Origin: Treponema sp. C6A8
Lineage (GTDB): Bacteria; Spirochaetota; Spirochaetia; Treponematales; Treponemataceae
Length of the DNA stretch: 46,222 nucleotides
Direction of reading: 5' to 3'
Assembly: GCF_000619925.1 (NCBI RefSeq)
Contig: NZ_JHVB01000016.1
Span: forward strand, 1-46,222
Positions 1 through 7,164 of this stretch are shown here, one piece after another. Both the position numbers and the translations under genes were made by a program. The number at the start of each line of letters is the position of its first letter. Within the stretch, counting starts at the first letter, position 1. The notes beneath the pieces are model-generated. The model did not search any database. It was not told the DNA's origin and saw only the letters and a list, made by a program, of their open reading frames with translations.

Positions 1-104
1 AAGTCTTCTGAAGACCCCAGAGAGACTATCTGGTTGATAGGATGCAGGTGTAAGCACAGCGATGTGTTCAGCCGAGCATTACTAATAGGTCGTGAGGCTT
101 GACC
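1..104 (+). rRNA. rrl: 23S ribosomal RNA, 3' end (partial)
   Basis: The first bases match the conserved 3' terminal domain of bacterial 23S rRNA: the 'gataggatgcaggtgtaagc' stretch, 'cagcgatgtgttcagc', 'actaatag' and the closing 'cgtgaggcttgacc'. The gene runs in from the left edge and ends near base 104; the exact mature end is estimated from the E. coli terminus. The 5S gene lies 100 bases downstream, the usual 23S-5S order. Confidence 0.95.
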
Positions 105-206
105 ATATTCTCATCTCCGTTTACAATACGGATACTTCATTAAAGACGCTCCGGTCGTGCAGCAGAAAATGCTCTAACGGCCCTTGTTGATAACTTAGTA
201 TAAAAT
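105..206 (+). other. 23S-5S intergenic spacer
   Basis: About 100 nt of transcribed spacer between the 23S 3' end and the 5S gene. I see no tRNA in it. It presumably carries processing stems, but I did not define them. Confidence 0.6.
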
Positions 207-316
207 ACTGGTGGCCATAGTGGAGAGGCAATACCCGTTCCCATACCGAACACGGAAGTCAAGCTCTCTTACGCCGATGATACTGCTCTTCAGCGGGAAA
301 GTAGGTAGCTGCCAGT
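207..316 (+). rRNA. rrf: 5S ribosomal RNA
   Basis: The ends 'ctggtggc' and 'gctgccag' can pair as helix I. Between them are the hallmark 5S motifs 'cccgttcccataccgaacac', 'ggaagtcaagctct' and 'cgccgatgatactgc'. The length of about 109 nt is normal. The gene is followed at once by an intrinsic terminator. Exact ends may be off by a few bases. Confidence 0.95.
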
Positions 317-355
317 TTTTTATTTTAACAGCAAAGCTGTTAAAATAAAAAAAAC
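317..355 (+). terminator. Terminator of the rRNA operon
   Basis: A perfect 12-bp stem 'tattttaacagc' / 'gctgttaaaata' with an AAA loop directly follows the 5S gene. It has a T-run before and an A-run after, so it could terminate in either direction. Confidence 0.8.
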
Positions 356-406
356 TAAGCAGGCACGAAGTGACTGCGACTTTTTTTTCTTTTAAGATCC
401 AATTGG

Positions 407-440
407 AAGCTTCCATTACTACATGGGAGCTTTTTCTTTT
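407..440 (+). terminator. Second intrinsic terminator after 5S
   Basis: The arms 'aagcttccat' (407-416) and 'atgggagctt' (423-432) pair with one G-U, and a T-rich tail 'tttttctttt' follows. This looks like a back-up terminator for the rRNA operon. Confidence 0.75.
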
Positions 441-454
441 AACTGTAGTATGCC

Positions 455-552
455 TCCGGCGGGAGCGTGGAGCCACGCCGAAGGCGACCACCGCAACGAA
501 GTGAGGAGGTTGGAGCGGGAGCGGAATGGCGGAAGGCGACTGGTAAGTTTAC
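455..552. repeat. G+C-rich interspersed repeat, copy A1
   Basis: A G+C-rich block in an A+T-rich surrounding. It shares the blocks 'ccggcgggag', 'ccaccgca(a/g)cga' and 'gaggagg(t/c)tg(g)agcgg' in the same order with a block at 45833-45900. It includes a small hairpin 'gcgtg gagc cacgc'. I see no plausible coding content. Confidence 0.6.
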
Positions 553-581
553 CCTCGCCTAAATATCATTATAAAACCCAT

Positions 582-1514
582 CTAATAATCTTGTGGGACC
601 GGGGGGCAATCGGACCATTTGACATTCCAGTTAGAGGCATATGAGATATTTTCTGTTTCCTGATTAAAATAAAAACAATGTATAAGACCATCTCCGGCGC
701 ATTCTTCATCGACATTTATTCTCAAATTGTTGGGATCATCCTGAAAATGATATATGACATAATTTTGTTCTTCACAGTACTTTTCTATTTTGGAAACAAG
801 CCTTTGAGTTTTTATTTCATGAATATATATGTAGCGGGTAGAGTCCTTTTCCCAGTCTTCCTTATTGCAATTGGTGTAAATTATATATTTCTTATTGGGA
901 GTAACAGTTGCATATTGAGCTGGAAAATTCTTTACTTTCACTGTGGGGATAATAGTTCCTTCTTCCACATTATATACGTACAAAATATTATTTGTTCTGT
1001 TAACGAAGCAAATATAGGGATACCATTGATCAGACCAGCTTGTTGAAGTTGCTAAATAACAATCTTCGAAGGTGCAATATTTTTTATCTGAATTGTAGTT
1101 ATATAAATAAAATGACTTTTTGTCTTCTGTTTCATCTGAGCTGATGGAATAACCGTATTTATCTTTTGTAATGGAAATTGTTTTTGGCGATGAAAGATAG
1201 CCTCCGAAGCACCAGCCTTCAATTTTATCGTTTTTGACTTTTATCCAGTTTGATTTTATGTTGTCTATTTCATCTTCTTTGCCAATTTCTGTTATTTGGA
1301 CTTTTTCTCCTGCTAGTAATTGGCCGATTTTTTGAGAATTCAAATCCTGGGAATTCCGTATCCGGAGATTGCATTCTGCGTAAACAGTTACACCTTTATT
1401 GAAGATGGTATCTGTGTTGTGGATTTCGCCGCCCAGCAAAACAAAATGGCTTTCCTGTGAGTAAAGCAGAGTAGTAAAAATTAGCAGAATGCCTGCAAAA
1501 AGTGTTTTTTTCAT
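582..1514 (-). CDS. Secreted SH3-domain protein
   Basis: A 310-aa protein of unknown specific role. From the chosen start it has a clear signal peptide (MKK, a hydrophobic stretch, then a likely cut after TTLLYS). A bacterial SH3 domain follows at about residues 40-110, with the pattern LRIRNSQDLNSQKIG...GEKVQITEIG...NWIKVK...GWCFGGYLS. SH3b domains usually bind peptidoglycan or peptides outside the cytoplasm. The remaining 200 residues contain Tyr/Trp-rich beta-like stretches I do not recognise. In-frame ATGs also exist at 1565 and 1553. The 1565 ATG overlaps a TATAAT box and is unlikely; 1553 is possible with a very short leader. I chose 1514 because the signal peptide begins there and GGA precedes it. 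Confidence 0.8.
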   Translation of the reverse strand: MKKTLFAGILLIFTTLLYSQESHFVLLGGEIHNTDTIFNKGVTVYAECNLRIRNSQDLNSQKIGQLLAGEKVQITEIGKEDEIDNIKSNWIKVKNDKIEGWCFGGYLSSPKTISITKDKYGYSISSDETEDKKSFYLYNYNSDKKYCTFEDCYLATSTSWSDQWYPYICFVNRTNNILYVYNVEEGTIIPTVKVKNFPAQYATVTPNKKYIIYTNCNKEDWEKDSTRYIYIHEIKTQRLVSKIEKYCEEQNYVIYHFQDDPNNLRINVDEECAGDGLIHCFYFNQETENISYASNWNVKWSDCPPVPQDY

Positions 1515-1563
1515 TTTTTTTCCAATAATACGAAAGAGTTTGTGTTTAGACATTTTCCTTTTC

Positions 1564-1569
1564 ATTATA
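1564..1569 (-). promoter_or_regulatory. Probable -10 box for the SH3-protein gene
   Basis: A perfect TATAAT on the minus strand, just upstream of the SH3-domain gene and overlapping its most distal possible ATG. The -35 region is weak. It argues for translation starting downstream of 1557. Confidence 0.5.
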
Positions 1570-1597
1570 GCATAATATATTAAATTGAATATGATTT

Positions 1598-2242
1598 TTA
1601 ATCTTCACGTGAAAGTCCGTATAAGTCTAGGCCTTTCATTTTTTCGTGGTATAAGTGGCACTTAAAATCATTTAGGGAAAATTTGTAATTGAGACCAAGA
1701 CATTTTGAATTCAGAATTTGTAATATTAAATCTTTTATTTTTTCGATAGAGAAGGATACATATTTATTATAATCTTTTTCATTTTTGAGAAGTAATGAAT
1801 ACTCTATTTCTGAGTCACAGAAAATATGCCGGAATTTTGGAAGTCCAAGACATTCGAGTTTCGTATGGATTTCATCTTTGGAATTATAGGCAATTTTATA
1901 TTTTGTATCTGTTTCGACGCAGCTGAAAAAAACATAGCCTATTTTCGTGTCGTAAGAATCAAGACTTTTATATTTTCTTAATAAAGAATTCCATATGCTT
2001 TTTATTTCTTTTGTGTATGGAAATACGTCATCCCAGTTTTCATATATTGGATCAAGATTTAATTTTTGATACTCGGTTTTACTTGAAATGTGGATTTTTA
2101 ATATAGAACAATCTCTGTTCTTCTTTTGGATATGTGATTCCTGGCTGTTTTTATATTCTATTTTTTCAATATCTGTCAAATAAGGGGAAGCAGATTGTCT
2201 GAATTCATCGAGCATTTGATTAGTAACTTCGAAACTGTTCAT
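1598..2242 (-). CDS. Hypothetical cytoplasmic protein
   Basis: A 214-aa protein with no signal peptide, no membrane segment and no motif I recognise. It is rich in Lys, Glu, Tyr and Ser and looks like a soluble mixed alpha/beta protein. GGAG lies about 11 nt before the ATG, a rather long spacing. It sits 84 bp upstream of the SH3-domain gene on the same strand, but that gene has its own -10 box, so the two need not be co-transcribed. The A+T-rich codons fit other accessory genes. Confidence 0.7.
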   Translation of the reverse strand: MNSFEVTNQMLDEFRQSASPYLTDIEKIEYKNSQESHIQKKNRDCSILKIHISSKTEYQKLNLDPIYENWDDVFPYTKEIKSIWNSLLRKYKSLDSYDTKIGYVFFSCVETDTKYKIAYNSKDEIHTKLECLGLPKFRHIFCDSEIEYSLLLKNEKDYNKYVSFSIEKIKDLILQILNSKCLGLNYKFSLNDFKCHLYHEKMKGLDLYGLSRED

Positions 2243-2508
2243 TTTTTATAAGACTCCAGATAATAAAATTATAATATAGATTTTGAAATTTTGGGAATGT
2301 GATTATTTGATTGTAGTTTGCAGCAGGCTGGAGAAACGGAGGGGTCGTACGCGGCAAGCCGCGTACTAAACGTTAGCGAAATCGGAGTTGCGACTGGGAA
2401 CGGCGACTCGCCTATAGGCTTTTAAAAATTTATAGGATATTTTCGAGTCGCCTGCCTTTCGCTGGCACGAAAGGCTAGAAATTGTAATAGAAGTGAAAGA
2501 CTCGCCTG
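2243..2508. repeat. Intergenic stretch with three palindromes, no gene
   Basis: No credible coding sequence. It contains a 9-bp hairpin 'gtacgcggc'/'gccgcgtac' (2347-2366), a nested palindrome at 2402-2452 (listed separately) and an 8-bp hairpin 'gcctttcg'/'cgaaaggc' (2454-2475). The G+C-rich parts resemble the other interspersed repeat blocks in the window. Confidence 0.6.
2402..2452. repeat. Nested-palindrome element N1 (51 nt)
   Basis: Nine-base terminal inverted repeats 'ggcgactcg' (2402-2410) and 'cgagtcgcc' (2444-2452) enclose 33 nt containing a second, inner stem 'cctata'/'tatagg'. The size and double-stem layout match elements at 9828-9875, 21757-21808 and 39456-39504, although the terminal repeats differ in sequence. 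Confidence 0.6.
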
Positions 2509-2542
2509 AAAAAAAAGGCTCTCCTCATATGAAAGAGAGCCT
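2509..2542 (-). terminator. Terminator of the PfoR-like gene
   Basis: The stem 'ggctctc' (2517-2523) / 'gagagcc' (2535-2541) is flanked on the low-coordinate side by a run of eight A, which is a T-run on the minus strand. It lies just after the stop of the minus-strand EIIC gene. Confidence 0.8.
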
Positions 2543-2570
2543 TGATGGATTTGAGATACTTTTTTATTTA

Positions 2571-3632
2571 CTAGAGAGCTAAGTCGCCGTCTTTAATCCA
2601 GCCGAGGTTGCGGAAGAGGAGTCCGAATGCCCATGAAAGGAGGCCTGGCAAAACGAAGCAGATTAAGAGGAGACCGATCCAGCTGAAGGCTGTTGGGGAG
2701 ATGGCGCTGGCGCCGTGGGTGATGGCAGCATCACTTGGACAATACCAGCCGCTAACTACGCCAATCTGTCCTACGAGTCCGCATGTTCCCATTCCTGAGC
2801 TTACTGCAGGGCCGTTCATTTCCATTTTGAAGAGGCAGGTTGAAAGAGGGCCTGTGATTACTGATGTCAAAATTGCAGGCAGCCATACTTTTGGATTTTT
2901 GATGATGTTTGGCATCTGTAGCATACTTGTTCCCAATCCCTGAGAGAGGAGTCCGCCCCATTTGTTTTCACGGAAACTGAGAACGGCAAAACCTACCATC
3001 TGAGCGCAACAGCCTGCCACTGCGGCACCACCGGCAAGTCCTGTGAGTCCGAATGCGGCGCAGATTGCGGCTGAACTGATTGGAAGTGTGAGTGCAACTC
3101 CGATTACAACGGCTACGATGATTCCCATTACGAAAGGACGGAGTTTTGTTGCCCATACTACAAGGTGTCCGATTGAAGCGGCTGCGGCTCCGATGTGTTT
3201 TGCGAATAAAACTGTAAGAAGTGAGCCGACCAGGATTGTAACAGCTGGAGTTACGATGATATCTACCTTTGTTTTTTTGCTTACAAGGTTACCGAGTTCT
3301 GCTGAAATGATTGCGATGAATAAAACTGCGAGTGGTCCACCTGCTCCGCCTGTTACGTTTGCGGCTGCTCCTACTGCAACTAAAGAGAAAAGTACAAGGG
3401 CTGGAAGCTGCATTGCATAGCCGATTCCGACTGCCATTGCGGCGCCTACTACGTGTGGTTCTGCGGCAAATGAACCTGCTGCAACCAGGAAGCTGAAGAA
3501 ACTGTTGTCGCCAAGGCGAAGCAGCTGCTGTCCGAGTGTTTTGATGATTGTACCGATAAGCAGGGATGCAAAAAGACCCTGCGCCATTCCGCTCATCGCG
3601 TCGATGAGGTAACGTTTAGCGTATTTGTTCAT
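2571..3632 (-). CDS. PfoR-like PTS EIIC-type membrane protein
   Basis: A 353-aa, very hydrophobic protein with about nine or ten membrane segments rich in Gly and Ala. The start MNKYAKRYLIDAMSGMAQGL, the AEPHVVGAA and GGAGGPLAVLF stretches and the NGPAVSSGMGTCGLVGQIG region match the PTS_EIIC_2 family that includes clostridial PfoR. PfoR was described as a regulator of perfringolysin; family members are thought to be sugar-permease-like, but the substrate is unknown. The ATG at 3632 is preceded by an ideal CAGGAG. The frame extends upstream to 3749, but that part is polar and is better read as leader. It is monocistronic, with its own promoter and terminator. Confidence 0.85.
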   Translation of the reverse strand: MNKYAKRYLIDAMSGMAQGLFASLLIGTIIKTLGQQLLRLGDNSFFSFLVAAGSFAAEPHVVGAAMAVGIGYAMQLPALVLFSLVAVGAAANVTGGAGGPLAVLFIAIISAELGNLVSKKTKVDIIVTPAVTILVGSLLTVLFAKHIGAAAASIGHLVVWATKLRPFVMGIIVAVVIGVALTLPISSAAICAAFGLTGLAGGAAVAGCCAQMVGFAVLSFRENKWGGLLSQGLGTSMLQMPNIIKNPKVWLPAILTSVITGPLSTCLFKMEMNGPAVSSGMGTCGLVGQIGVVSGWYCPSDAAITHGASAISPTAFSWIGLLLICFVLPGLLSWAFGLLFRNLGWIKDGDLAL

Positions 3633-3814
3633 ACGTCTGTCTCCTGAAGCGGGCATAGTTATCCCGCTAAAAAAGTTTAAAAATGTAATTTGGATGTGAT
3701 TTTGTGTCAGCCTGAAACTGACCGGCAGGATGTGTATTACGCTGTGCACCGTGGTGTCGCAGGTAAATCAGGACGCTATGGACTCTGACAATGTTCATTC
3801 CTAACGTATTTTCT
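3633..3814 (-). promoter_or_regulatory. Long 5' leader of the PfoR-like gene
   Basis: The predicted transcription start near 3814 leaves about 180 nt of untranslated leader. It contains possible stems GTCAG...CTGAC and, immediately before the Shine-Dalgarno, AGCGGG...CCCGCT. No riboswitch class I know could be matched. A regulatory role is inferred only from length and stems. Confidence 0.35.
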
Positions 3815-3820
3815 TAGAAA

Positions 3821-3849
3821 ATATTACAAAAGATTTGAAATCTTTGCAA
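3821..3849 (-). promoter_or_regulatory. Sigma-70-type promoter of the PfoR-like gene
   Basis: On the minus strand TTGCAA (-35, 3844-3849) and TAATAT (-10, 3821-3826) are separated by exactly 17 bp, upstream of the 180-nt leader. Confidence 0.55.
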
Positions 3850-3889
3850 GTTGGGGGGGCGGGGCGTCGCCTGGGCTGGCGTCCTTGTA

Positions 3890-4564
3890 TCAGAAAATCG
3901 GGTTGAAGAGTTTGAAAGAAGGATTGTGGCTGTAAGGCTCGTCAATCTGGATGAAGGCGGCGTCTACCACCGCCGGCGTAATCGTAAGAATTGCAAAGCT
4001 TGGCGGATAATTTCCGCGCGGGCGGTTACAGCTTCCCGGATTGAGGATTTTTACATTGTGCTCGCTTTCTGTCGTAAAATATGGCAGATGGGTGTGGCCG
4101 TATAGGGCAATCTTACAATATTCAGCGTCGGCCCTCATTGTCAGCGGGTATAGTGTGAAATTTACGTTTTCATTGTGACCGTGGCAGATGTAAATGTTCT
4201 TGCCGGCAGCAGTCAGCACCTGGTGAGGCGGCATTTTGCTTGAAATGCTTTTTTTAGGAAGAATTTTGTATGTTGAAGGGTCGCAGTTTCCCTGAACGTA
4301 GGCGATTACAGGGGAAATTGCTGAACGGATTTCTTCAGAAGTTTCTGCTTCTTCAAGCAGGTGGGCAAGGTCGCTTGAGCCGTCGCCGCAAAAGGCTATG
4401 GCGTCGCAGCCCGGACCGTACTGCATTACAATATTCTTGAAGATTTCTGAGTTTCCGTGAGAGTCAGAAAGTACGAGGACTCTGGCAGACTCTTTTTTTG
4501 AAAGCTCTTCTATGGCCTGGGGGCTTCCTATCAGTCTGTTCTGATTTTCTATAATTTCTATCAT
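3890..4564 (-). CDS. YfcE/MJ0936-family metallophosphoesterase
   Basis: A 224-aa cytoplasmic phosphodiesterase. All metal-binding blocks of the calcineurin-like superfamily are present in order: SDSHGN (about residues 33-38), FCGDGSSD, GNCD, CHGHNEN and GHTHLP. The C-terminal NPGS motif typical of the YfcE group (ILNPGSCNRPRG) also fits. E. coli YfcE hydrolyses artificial phosphodiesters; the natural substrate is unclear. An AGAGAGAG tract precedes the ATG. It lies 17 bp downstream of the lipoprotein gene on the same strand, so the two probably form an operon. Confidence 0.88.
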   Translation of the reverse strand: MIEIIENQNRLIGSPQAIEELSKKESARVLVLSDSHGNSEIFKNIVMQYGPGCDAIAFCGDGSSDLAHLLEEAETSEEIRSAISPVIAYVQGNCDPSTYKILPKKSISSKMPPHQVLTAAGKNIYICHGHNENVNFTLYPLTMRADAEYCKIALYGHTHLPYFTTESEHNVKILNPGSCNRPRGNYPPSFAILTITPAVVDAAFIQIDEPYSHNPSFKLFNPIF

Positions 4565-4581
4565 AAACTCTCTCTTTACTT

Positions 4582-5364
4582 CTATTCGATTACAAAATGG
4601 TTGATTGACTTAAGGCCAGATTCCGGGTCTGTGTAATTATGGAACTTGCGTTTCTGGGTGATTTTTTCCAGATGATATAAAATATCAGGATAATCTGCAA
4701 ATGAAAAATCGCAGAGAATTGTGTGTTCTATAAAGTTGAAAATCAGTTTTTTTGTATCTTCGCTGACGGTTTTTGTGCCTTCTTCCGCCTTCAGCTCGTC
4801 CGTAATATCAGTATTCTGAGTTTTATCTATTATAAAGTCGCAGGTTGATTCAATTCCAAGTGTATCATCCTGAGGATAAAGGGCAACAACAGGGAAAGGC
4901 ACTTCCTGATTCCACAAATCCTGATTGCGGGCCAGGGCAAGGTGAGAATGTTCCGGGGCGCCTAAAAGAAGAATTCCGCCGAATTCAATTTCAGGGTCTG
5001 AGAGGATGTTGAAAAGCTCTGTTGCGTAGGAACGGCCGCCTCGCTTAAAGTCATCAGGGAAGCGGAGAGGATAAATGATTCCCCCTTCTTCATAAAGTCC
5101 GTAATTCTGCTCGAGTTTTCCCATGATTTCATTTTCAAAATCTTCGGAATTAAAATCGTAGCCGAAAAGCACAAGGATTTTTTTGTTTGAGAAGGTATGT
5201 GAATGAGGAATTTCCTGGATTTCTGAAATATTTGATGAAGAAAGCTGAATATCAAGTGAATTTGGAGACGGTTCTTCTGCCTTTCTGCTGCATGAAGTAA
5301 TGGCGGAAAGTGCCAGTAAAATGAAAGCAGTAGATTTCAGTTTTTTACTTAATTTTTCTTTCAT
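4582..5364 (-). CDS. Lipoprotein of unknown function
   Basis: A 260-aa protein with a basic N-terminus, a hydrophobic stretch and a lipobox LSAITSC, giving a predicted lipidated Cys25. The mature part begins with a Ser/Glu-rich linker followed by KKILVLFGYDF, ...GGILLLGAPEHSHLALAR and VPFPVVALYPQDD. These alternating beta-strand and helix pieces resemble periplasmic-binding-type or Rossmann-like folds, but I cannot name a family. It is first in an operon with the phosphoesterase. No Shine-Dalgarno precedes the ATG; a TAAAAT box ends 7 nt upstream, suggesting a leaderless mRNA. Confidence 0.8.
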   Translation of the reverse strand: MKEKLSKKLKSTAFILLALSAITSCSRKAEEPSPNSLDIQLSSSNISEIQEIPHSHTFSNKKILVLFGYDFNSEDFENEIMGKLEQNYGLYEEGGIIYPLRFPDDFKRGGRSYATELFNILSDPEIEFGGILLLGAPEHSHLALARNQDLWNQEVPFPVVALYPQDDTLGIESTCDFIIDKTQNTDITDELKAEEGTKTVSEDTKKLIFNFIEHTILCDFSFADYPDILYHLEKITQKRKFHNYTDPESGLKSINHFVIE

Positions 5365-5371
5365 GCGCCAT

Positions 5372-5400
5372 ATTTTAACGAATTTAGCCTAAACATGAAA
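5372..5400 (-). promoter_or_regulatory. Candidate promoter for the lipoprotein operon
   Basis: TAAAAT at 5372-5377 (minus strand) with a weak TTTCAT -35 at 17 bp. Only 7 nt separate the -10 box from the start codon, so transcription would begin at or next to the ATG. Confidence 0.4.
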
Positions 5401-5404
5401 GTAT

Positions 5405-5435
5405 TTGCATAAAAAGTAGAAAAATTTTCTATTAT
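5405..5435 (+). promoter_or_regulatory. Possible promoter for the Na/Pi cotransporter gene
   Basis: TTGCAT (5405-5410) and TATTAT (5430-5435) with a 19-bp spacer, in the divergent region before the cotransporter gene. The long spacer lowers confidence. Confidence 0.35.
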
Positions 5436-5454
5436 ATGGTAGATTGCTTTTATC

Positions 5455-7098
5455 ATGGCGTTAATAACTCCTTTATTGGCATTAATTGGTAGTTTGGGCT
5501 TCCTTCTTTACGGTATGAAGCTTATGAGCGACGGTATTCAGAAGAGCGCTGGCGAGCGAATGCAGCGAACTCTCAGTCTTGTTACAGGAAACCGTTTTAC
5601 AGCCCTTTTGACAGGTATGTTTATTACTATGGTGATTCAGTCATCTGGTGCTACTACTGTCATGGTTGTTACCTTTATCAATGCCGGGCTTCTTACACTT
5701 GCCCAGTCGGTTGGTGTAATTTTTGGTGCAAACATCGGTACTACAATTACGGCCTGGATTGTTGCAATCTTCGGTTTTAATTTTAAGATTTCTGCGGTGG
5801 CTCTGCCTCTTGTCGGAATCGGCTACTTTGTTTCAATCGTAAAAAAAGCAAAATATGCAAATATAGCCCAGGCTTTGATGGGATTTGGAATGCTGTTCAT
5901 GGGATTGAGCGGACTTTCCGAAGTCTTTACCCCGGAGCAGCTGGGCTTTTTATTTGTAATAAAAGGTGAAGGCGTAATTTCAATTTTAGTGGGCTTTGTA
6001 ATTGGTATTTTTATTACAGCCATGCTTCACTCTTCATCAGCTTTTTCTGCAATCGTAATTACAATGGCTTACAACGGCCTTGTTTCCTGGGAACTTGCAG
6101 CGGCTATGACTTTGGGAAGTAACATCGGTTCTACAATCGATGCTGTTCTTGCCGCAATGGGAACAAATGCTGATGCCCGCCGTTCAGCCCTTGTTCACGT
6201 ACTTTTCAACGTGTTCGGCACAATTCTTGCCCTGATGTTCTTCCATCCGTTCCTGGATTTGATTATGTTCGTAACTCCGGGCGGAGAACATTCTAACATT
6301 GCAATCCGCATTTCAGTTTTGCATACAGTTTTCAAGCTGCTTTCTACTATCGTATTCCTTCCTTTTACAAATCAGCTTGTTCGCCTTACCCAGCTTATGA
6401 TAAAGGACGACAAGGAAGGGGAGAAAAAAGAATTCAGACTGGAATTTATCGAGACAATCGGAAAGGACAATTTTGCAACTCATATTATCCGCGCAGAAAA
6501 AGCTGTCAGCGATATGTGCGATGTAGTTTCAGTTATGTTTGACCGCATTCAGATTGGCGTTACTAAGCGTGATTCAGATTATGAAAATCATTATATGATT
6601 GCCGAGCAGGAAGAAGATTATGTTGACCAGATGCACGAGCAGATTACCCACTATCTGATTAAGTGCAGCGGTCTTCAGATTACTGAAAAACAGCGTAATC
6701 ACGTTTCAATTATGCTTCAGATTGTTGATGAGCTTGAGAACATGAGCGATAACTGCTACACAACAATTATGCTTATTCAGCGCAGTATAGAAAAGAAGAT
6801 GAAATTCCAGTCAAGCGACATGGAAAGAATGCTTCCGTATGTTGAGCTGGCACGCCAGTTCCTTCAGTTCATTCACATCAATATCAACAAGCAGATTACC
6901 CAGGAAAAACTGGAACTTGCCCGAGAGCTGGAAGACGGCATTGATGCATTCAGAAAAGACCTGAAAAAGGTTGCAAGAAAGCGTCTTGAAAATGGTGCTG
7001 ACGTTAAATCCGAGCTTCTGTATATTGATATGGTTCGCCAGATTGAAAAGATTGGAGACAACTGCTTTAACATTTCCGAGGCGCTTACAGCTTCATAA
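5455..7098 (+). CDS. Na+/phosphate cotransporter with PhoU-like domain (NptA/YjbB type)
   Basis: A 547-aa inner-membrane protein. The N-terminal 330 residues carry about nine membrane segments and the two inverted Na/Pi-cotransporter repeats, each marked by a QSS-type motif: VIQSSGATTVMVV and LHSSSAFSAIVIT, with GANIGTTITAW and GSNIGSTIDAV after them. Residues 345-547 are a charged helical bundle of PhoU type. The family moves phosphate with sodium, in some bacteria as exporter; the PhoU part probably senses or gates. The length is normal for YjbB-like proteins. No good Shine-Dalgarno is visible. It is monocistronic, since the next gene has its own start signals. Confidence 0.9.
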   Translation: MALITPLLALIGSLGFLLYGMKLMSDGIQKSAGERMQRTLSLVTGNRFTALLTGMFITMVIQSSGATTVMVVTFINAGLLTLAQSVGVIFGANIGTTITAWIVAIFGFNFKISAVALPLVGIGYFVSIVKKAKYANIAQALMGFGMLFMGLSGLSEVFTPEQLGFLFVIKGEGVISILVGFVIGIFITAMLHSSSAFSAIVITMAYNGLVSWELAAAMTLGSNIGSTIDAVLAAMGTNADARRSALVHVLFNVFGTILALMFFHPFLDLIMFVTPGGEHSNIAIRISVLHTVFKLLSTIVFLPFTNQLVRLTQLMIKDDKEGEKKEFRLEFIETIGKDNFATHIIRAEKAVSDMCDVVSVMFDRIQIGVTKRDSDYENHYMIAEQEEDYVDQMHEQITHYLIKCSGLQITEKQRNHVSIMLQIVDELENMSDNCYTTIMLIQRSIEKKMKFQSSDMERMLPYVELARQFLQFIHININKQITQEKLELARELEDGIDAFRKDLKKVARKRLENGADVKSELLYIDMVRQIEKIGDNCFNISEALTAS

Positions 7099-7164
7099 TT
7101 GCTTCTGACACAAATATAAAAGAAATTTTTTAAAAAATTAAAAACCTGTGTTACACTTAACAGT

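Noticed and set aside
678..1046. Plus-strand reading frames opposite the SH3-protein gene and similar frames opposite other genes
   Set aside because: They are antisense to well-supported genes, lack ribosome sites and show no family features.
3633..3749. Longer N-terminus of the PfoR-like protein starting at 3749
   Set aside because: The extension is not hydrophobic in the way of the family, and a perfect Shine-Dalgarno precedes the ATG at 3632.
5365..5454. A shared divergent regulator site between the lipoprotein and Na/Pi genes
   Set aside because: No inverted repeat or known box (for example a Pho box) was found in the 90-bp gap.
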